NCBI GenBank assembly: GCA_037440345.1
Contig: JBBIUJ010000138.1
Coordinates: forward strand, 1 to 10,393
DNA: 10,393 nucleotides
Direction of reading: 5' to 3'
From: CAINVV01 sp037440345
Lineage (GTDB): Bacteria; Bacteroidota; Bacteroidia; Bacteroidales; Prolixibacteraceae
This document shows positions 6,419 through 10,393 of the stretch, one piece after another. The notes below the pieces were generated by a model, which worked only from the letters and a program-made list of their open reading frames with translations, made no database searches and was not told the origin of the DNA. The first letter of the stretch is position 1; the number at the start of each line of letters is the position of its first letter. A program made the position numbers and the translations under genes.

Positions 6419-8401
6419 CTATTTGGCCAGCTTAATCCTGTAAACTGATAATGAGTTGGGTGCGAGAACTGCTTGCACTGATTTCCCCTTCACTGCTATC
6501 TCCTGCTCAACCGGACTGATTAGCCTAGGTTGATATAAAGAGTTAACCGATTCGGGTGAGTCACTTTTCAGGATTGTCACTGATGCTTTGGGATTGATGC
6601 GCTTTTTTACATTCAGGTCAACAGTTTGGTTGAGCACCTTGTCGGAGGCATTAACCAGTTTCAGTATCACTTCATTCGATTTTTGATCCAAGGCAGCAGA
6701 GGCATACAACCCATTCTGCCCTATCAGAGGCTGGTTCTCAAGCATGATCGGCAATACCTGAGTTCCCTTGTTGTTGGAAAATAGTTTCTGAACGTAGTAA
6801 TTGGGTGTTCCGTAAGCGTTCAAATTGTCGAACCAGATCAGATCAGGTGTCCACTGCCAACCATCAACATGGGCAAAGAGCGGAGCGTACGAGCAAAGGT
6901 TAACTACCTCAGCATTGCGTTCAAGTCCGGTCATGAAGGCTGCCTCGGCAAGGGCACATCTCCAGTTGTTTTTGTTGTCTGGATTTGCCCCGGATATACT
7001 CTGGGCCGCATATTCACCGGCAAATATTTTGTAGCCTTTGCGGTCGTAACTATCGTAGCGCTTGGCATTTTTGAAAAACCATTCCGGACTGGCATAATAG
7101 TGTTCATCTACAATTTCAGCCTTCAAACGGGTGAGTTCCCTAGCAGCAAAATCAAAGAATTTCCCGTTAGGGGAGGGTCCGGTTCCTGAAACCAGGGTAA
7201 TCTCCGGATGTTTTTCCTTCAACCTTTTCACAAAGGCTTCGTAACGCTCAATGTACTGCGCTCCCCATTGCTCATTCCCAACTCCCATCATTTTAAGGTT
7301 AAAGGGAGCTGGATGGCCCATTTGCACACGAATTTTCCCCCATTTTGAATCTTTCGGGCCATTGGCAAATTCGATCAGGTCCAGCGCATCCTGGATATAA
7401 GGTTCCAGTTGATCCATTGGTACCACCTCTGCCGAATTATACTGGCAGGCCATTCCGCAGCTCAAAATTGGGAGCGGTTCCGCACCAATATCTTCCGCCA
7501 ATTGAAAATATTCGAAAAAACCCAATCCAAACGACTGGTAATAATCCGGGGTGAGTCTATGTTTGAACTCCGTATTCCAGCGGTTAATACTGGTCTGACG
7601 ATCTTCCACATTTCCGATCGTTTTCTTCCACTGGTAACGGGTCGCCAATTCGAAGCCCTCAACAATACACCCCCCCGGGAAACGGATAAATCCGGGTTTC
7701 AGATCTGCCAGCAACTGCACCAAATCAGCACGTAGACCACCTGGTCGATTTTTCCAGGTGTCATCCGGGAAGAGTGAAACCATGTCGATATCAAGAGTCC
7801 CTGTCCCTTCGAACCAAAGATCGATTGAGGCTTTCGGTTCCGTAGCAGAAGCAGTAAAGCTGACATGGTATCTTTTCCAATCGCCCGCTTCAGGCGCAAG
7901 CGTAGTGGCACCAATATTTTCACCTTTGGAATTTACCAGTTCGATCCTCAATTTTAATGGATTGCCTTTCAGATTTCTGGCAAGCAAGGAGAAGTGATAA
8001 GTCATTCCTTTTTTAATTCCCATCCCGCGAAAACCTTCGTTCTCCAATCCAAAATTTTCATCGGCAACGCTTTTATTAATCCGGGCAAACCGCGGATTGG
8101 CGCTATTTGTTTCATTGCGGTTGAGGATCAGTACACCTTCAGATGCATCTTTTTTCAGTATTTTCCATCCCATGAGTGGTTTGGCAAATTCGAAGGACCG
8201 GTTTTTGACCAGCTCTGCATAGATTCCACCATCGGCTGCAAAGTTGATATCCTCGAAAAATATCCCCCACATGGTAGACTGAATGGGTGCCACAGGTTTA
8301 TCGACCGAAACGATGATGGGTTTGTTAGGCTGGGCCGTTAATTGCCCGTCAAAAAGAAATCCGAGGAACAAAAGTGACAAAAATAATTTCCTGATTCTCA
8401 T
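6419..8401 (-). CDS. exported GH51 alpha-L-arabinofuranosidase
   Basis: A 660-residue retaining glycoside hydrolase that releases terminal alpha-L-arabinofuranose from arabinan, arabinoxylan or arabinogalactan side chains. Residues 1-24 form a signal peptide (MRIRKLFL, hydrophobic core, LTAQ), so it acts outside the cytoplasm. 'MWGIFFEDINFAADGGIYAELVKNRSFE' opens the family. Residues about 95-212 form an inserted beta-sandwich resembling CBM4-type carbohydrate-binding modules. The catalytic barrel follows with RFPGGC (240-245), the acid/base Glu377 in GVGNEQWG, DEHYY (432-436) and the probable nucleophile Glu463 in FAGEYA. A C-terminal beta domain runs from about 545. The chosen ATG at 8401 is preceded by AGGA and starts directly with the signal peptide; a TTG start at 8437 would add 12 polar residues in front. 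It lies 36 bp after the isomerase gene, so the two are probably co-transcribed. Confidence 0.93.
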   Translation of the reverse strand: MRIRKLFLSLLFLGFLFDGQLTAQPNKPIIVSVDKPVAPIQSTMWGIFFEDINFAADGGIYAELVKNRSFEFAKPLMGWKILKKDASEGVLILNRNETNSANPRFARINKSVADENFGLENEGFRGMGIKKGMTYHFSLLARNLKGNPLKLRIELVNSKGENIGATTLAPEAGDWKRYHVSFTASATEPKASIDLWFEGTGTLDIDMVSLFPDDTWKNRPGGLRADLVQLLADLKPGFIRFPGGCIVEGFELATRYQWKKTIGNVEDRQTSINRWNTEFKHRLTPDYYQSFGLGFFEYFQLAEDIGAEPLPILSCGMACQYNSAEVVPMDQLEPYIQDALDLIEFANGPKDSKWGKIRVQMGHPAPFNLKMMGVGNEQWGAQYIERYEAFVKRLKEKHPEITLVSGTGPSPNGKFFDFAARELTRLKAEIVDEHYYASPEWFFKNAKRYDSYDRKGYKIFAGEYAAQSISGANPDNKNNWRCALAEAAFMTGLERNAEVVNLCSYAPLFAHVDGWQWTPDLIWFDNLNAYGTPNYYVQKLFSNNKGTQVLPIMLENQPLIGQNGLYASAALDQKSNEVILKLVNASDKVLNQTVDLNVKKRINPKASVTILKSDSPESVNSLYQPRLISPVEQEIAVKGKSVQAVLAPNSLSVYRIKLAK

Positions 8402-8437
8402 AAAATCCTGTTGCTCATTAATATATAAAATTTTCAA

Positions 8438-9361
8438 CTATTTCTTAACCAATGCAGCTTTGCAATAGGCCACGCACTTGACAACCTCCTTAACAGCATC
8501 AGATTCAGCAGGAACTGCATATTCCAGTTCAATATCGCAGGTAATCGGCCATTTGTTCTTTTGAATCAATTGCAGCATTTCTACAACAGGGGTTTCCCCT
8601 TTTCCGAATGCTTGATTCTTGTTGGGATCTGCCGCTTTAGGCCCGGTTTTATCTTTGATATGAATGCTTACAATGCGATCGTGAAGCCGCTCAACCAATC
8701 CGCAAGGGTTCAATCCTGTTGCTCCAAAATAGTGGCCTGCATCGAAGTTTAACCTCAGCATGGATCCGAGGGCCAAAACCTTATCGAAACTAAAGTTGGG
8801 ATCACCCGGTTGACCATGATTGTGAAAAATCACGTATAATTTGTGCTTTTCAGCAAAGGGTTCCATTCGTTTGGCTTGCTCCTCCGAAATTTCCATACTT
8901 ATTCCTACTGCACCCACCGCTTTGCAGGCATTAAAAGCATAATCAATTTCTGCGTCCGACCAACTTTTATCCCCCAATTTCAAGATATTGATTTTAACTC
9001 CTTTGGATTTGAACAGCCTTTTAATCTCTTTGAACTTGTCCATTGATACTGTGGTGCGCCAGTTGCGTATGACTACCGGATCCTTGGAGGCGGGAATCCC
9101 GGCAAAACGCTCGGCTACATCCCCCATCAATTCCACTGAGCTTAAACCTGACTGATCCACATAGTTCAATACAGCATTCAGCGTCTGATCCGGCATGCTC
9201 CGGTAACTGTATGTGATGGTTCCGACCTGTACTCCGCCAAATTTAGAGCCTTTGTTGCCGGCTGCTGAAGTAATTGGGTGAACCAGGAGAATGGCAAAAG
9301 CAATTAAAACCAATGCCTTGAAGGCCGAAGACAGACGAAATTTTTTCATAAAATTTTTCAT
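8438..9361 (-). CDS. exported sugar phosphate isomerase/epimerase-like TIM-barrel protein
   Basis: A 307-residue protein of the xylose isomerase-like TIM-barrel superfamily (AP endonuclease 2 fold), with a signal peptide (hydrophobic residues 16-31, then TSAAG). Candidate metal and catalytic residues fall in the expected order: Glu77 (SVELMGD), Glu157 (ISMEIS), His180/His182 (FHNHG), Asp207 and His210 (NFDAGHY), His234 (SIHIKD), and Glu278/Glu280 (CDIELEY). The Asp+3 His spacing and the Glu-Asp-His-Glu order match ketose 3-epimerases. Export argues against a sugar-phosphate substrate despite the usual product name. Similar secreted Bacteroidota proteins have been tied to extracytoplasmic processing of oxidised (3-keto) sugars, which I offer only as a possibility. 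The start is at ATG 9361 or ATG 9349 (MKKFRLSS). The frame is open to 9457, but those 32 extra residues lack signal-peptide character. The gene is followed by GH51. Confidence 0.82.
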   Translation of the reverse strand: MKNFMKKFRLSSAFKALVLIAFAILLVHPITSAAGNKGSKFGGVQVGTITYSYRSMPDQTLNAVLNYVDQSGLSSVELMGDVAERFAGIPASKDPVVIRNWRTTVSMDKFKEIKRLFKSKGVKINILKLGDKSWSDAEIDYAFNACKAVGAVGISMEISEEQAKRMEPFAEKHKLYVIFHNHGQPGDPNFSFDKVLALGSMLRLNFDAGHYFGATGLNPCGLVERLHDRIVSIHIKDKTGPKAADPNKNQAFGKGETPVVEMLQLIQKNKWPITCDIELEYAVPAESDAVKEVVKCVAYCKAALVKK

Positions 9362-9585
9362 AAAGTTGATAATTAAGCAATTAATATTAGCAGCTAATTT
9401 ACAGGCTCCATAACGGAGAGAACTGGCGGAGGAATGTATTGGTATGCAAGTTAACAAAAGATCTTAATTTCCAATCGGATCAACTTTTCTTTTTGCTCTT
9501 CCACCAGAAACAGTAGCTCTGTAATAATCCCAACAAACCCTATTGTAATTTCATAAACCGATACATGATCACAATCAAATTATTA

Positions 9586-9661
9586 TTTTTTAATAATCAT
9601 TTTTCAATAATTATATTTTAATAATTGCATTTTGATAATCTAAATTTAATAATTATATTTG
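9586..9661. repeat. 14-bp AT-rich tandem repeat array, five full units plus a partial
   Basis: Five units lie in exact 14-base register. They are TTTTTTAATAATCA (9586), TTTTTCAATAATTA (9600), TATTTTAATAATTG (9614), CATTTTGATAATCT (9628) and AAATTTAATAATTA (9642), followed by a partial TATTTG (9656). The invariant core is ATAAT; the rough consensus is TATTTTAATAATTA. A degenerate further unit may precede it at 9572-9585 (CAATCAAATTATTA, 9 of 14 positions matching). The units are diverged, so this is not a fresh expansion. It sits about 110-190 bases before the ATPase gene and includes its promoter. Confidence 0.8.
9631..9661 (+). promoter_or_regulatory. Bacteroidota-type promoter of the ATPase gene
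   Basis: TTTG at 9631-9634, a 19-base spacer, and TATATTTG at 9654-9661 match the primary sigma consensus of this phylum (TTTG, about 19 bases, TAnnTTTG) in both elements and spacing. Transcription would start near 9668, leaving a leader of about 105 bases before the ATPase ATG. Both elements fall inside the 14-bp repeat array. Confidence 0.62.
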
Positions 9662-9731
9662 TAAACTTCATTACCATAGAATAGCCATAATTGCATAGTC
9701 ATCAACCGAAAAGAACATAAATTCACCAATC

Positions 9732-9773
9732 ATGCTTTTCCATTTGGCCGTTAAAAAACAGAATATAAACTAA
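9732..9773 (+). CDS. possible 13-codon leader ORF overlapping the ATPase start
   Basis: ATG at 9732 opens a 13-residue frame, MLFHLAVKKQNIN, ending in TAA at 9771-9773. The last A of this stop is the first base of the ATPase start codon, giving TAATG, an arrangement typical of translational re-initiation. There is no Shine-Dalgarno sequence before the leader and the peptide is too short to judge by composition, so it may be chance. Confidence 0.25.
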   Translation: MLFHLAVKKQNIN

Positions 9774-10393
9774 TGAAAGCCATTAAAAACCCTTTTACAA
9801 CAGGTGGATATGTGTCGGAGGCCTATTTTTGCGACAGGGTTCAGGAGAGTAAAGTAGTCATCCGGACTTTGACAAATGGCAATAATCTGGCCATTATCTC
9901 TCCCCGTCGAATGGGAAAGACCGGATTGATTGAACATTGTTTCCACTCCAAGGAGGTTGCACCCATTTACCACACTTTTTTCATTGATATATATGCCACA
10001 AGTAATTTAAGGGAATTGGTTTATAAGCTGGGGAAAGAGATCTTTGATACGCTAAAACCAAAAGGAAAGCATTTTGTAGAATCTTTTTTCAGCATTATCA
10101 GTTCACTTCGTCCGGCATTTAAATTAGACCCTCATTCCGGTGCACCGACCTTTGATATTGGCATTGGAGAAATTCGCGAAGCTGAAATCACACTGGATGA
10201 AATATTCAAATATCTTGAATCATCCAATAAACGTTGCATTGTAGCGATAGACGAATTTCAGCAAATCAGCAGATATCCCGAGAAAAATATTGAAGCAAAC
10301 TTACGGACCCAGATCCAGAAATGTAAAAACTGCTCCTTTATCTTTGCCGGCAGCCAAAGACATTTGATGGAAAATATATTTTTTAGCTCCTCC
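9773..10393 (+). CDS. AAA/STAND-type P-loop ATPase, partial: C-terminus beyond right edge
   Basis: The first 207 residues of an ATP-binding protein, open to the window edge. The Walker A loop is SPRRMGKT (43-50), with Ser in place of the usual first Gly. Walker B is CIVAIDEF, with Asp160 and Glu161. FAGSQRHLM (191-199) follows as the strand that carries the sensor residue. The N-terminal NPF...GYVSEAYFCDR segment belongs to a family of predicted 'AAA+ superfamily ATPases' that is abundant and often multicopy in Bacteroidota and related to the archaeal/MNS branch of STAND NTPases. Full members are about 370-400 residues and often end in a winged-helix or nuclease-like domain, not visible here. 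Biological role is unknown. There is an in-frame stop at 9752-9754 and no alternative start after it, so ATG 9773 is secure. It is the only rightward gene, under the promoter inside the 14-bp array. Confidence 0.85.
   Translation, partial: MKAIKNPFTTGGYVSEAYFCDRVQESKVVIRTLTNGNNLAIISPRRMGKTGLIEHCFHSKEVAPIYHTFFIDIYATSNLRELVYKLGKEIFDTLKPKGKHFVESFFSIISSLRPAFKLDPHSGAPTFDIGIGEIREAEITLDEIFKYLESSNKRCIVAIDEFQQISRYPEKNIEANLRTQIQKCKNCSFIFAGSQRHLMENIFFSSS

Larger units (their letters stand above)
9362..9772. other. 411-bp intergenic region between divergent genes
   Basis: This is the only long gene-free stretch in the window. From left to right it holds the leader of the isomerase gene (about 9362-9460, no convincing TAnnTTTG promoter on the minus strand), an unremarkable stretch to about 9570, an AT-rich tandem array of 14-bp units (9586-9661), the ATPase promoter embedded in that array, and a leader with a short ORF. 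No tRNA-like or transposon-end sequence was seen. Confidence 0.7.

Noticed and set aside
8402..8437. A TTG start at 8437 for the GH51 gene.
   Set aside because: It would put 12 polar residues before a complete signal peptide; ATG 8401 with AGGA upstream is better.
9362..9457. An upstream ATG at 9457 for the isomerase.
   Set aside because: The extra 32 residues contain no signal-peptide features and would bury the real one; ATG 9361 or 9349 is more plausible.
9586..9661. The regular array considered as a CRISPR.
   Set aside because: Units are contiguous 14-mers with no unique spacers, and no cas genes are nearby.

Overview
The window looks like chromosomal DNA from a member of the Bacteroidota, probably a free-living or environmental polysaccharide degrader. 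Three things point that way. The protein families are typical of the phylum: a SMUG2-type uracil-DNA glycosylase, a large PEP/pyruvate-binding protein with sensory N-terminal domains, and exported GH51 and sugar-isomerase proteins. Start codons mostly lack strong Shine-Dalgarno sequences and sit in A-rich leaders. Promoter-like motifs of the TTTG / TAnnTTTG type lie upstream of genes. Seven genes read leftward and one, cut by the right edge, reads rightward. No rRNA, tRNA, CRISPR array or insertion sequence was seen.

Layout from right to left on the minus strand. (1) Positions 8438-9361 and 6419-8401 form a two-gene carbohydrate unit: an exported sugar isomerase/epimerase-type TIM barrel, then an exported GH51 alpha-L-arabinofuranosidase. 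(2) Positions 4939-6237 and 4380-4952 form an overlapping pair, a DUF2157 polytopic membrane protein and a GDYXXLXY-family membrane-anchored protein, two families that commonly occur together. (3) Positions 2127-4256, 1422-2123 and 1-1425 form a tightly packed unit: an exported oligopeptidase B-type S9 peptidase, a SMUG2-like uracil-DNA glycosylase 3 nt downstream, and the N-terminal 475 residues of a PEP/pyruvate-binding family protein whose ATG overlaps the glycosylase stop as ATGA. That last protein starts with two diverged copies of a GAF-like sensor module, followed by a degenerate receiver domain; its catalytic part lies beyond the left edge.

At the right end, a 411-base gene-free stretch (9362-9772) precedes a rightward AAA/STAND-type ATPase, present as its first 207 residues. 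This stretch holds a strikingly regular AT-rich array of 14-bp repeats. The best Bacteroidota promoter in the window is embedded in the array: TTTG, 19 bases, TATATTTG. A short leader ORF then ends at the ATPase start in a TAATG overlap. This array-promoter-leader arrangement is the most unusual non-coding structure here. A second is a 15-bp-arm palindrome lying directly on the likely promoter of the S9 peptidase operon.

Most genes are ordinary for the phylum. The parts most worth a second look are the repeat-embedded promoter of the ATPase, the palindrome before the peptidase, and the coupling of a DNA-repair glycosylase to a PEP-synthase-like sensor protein.
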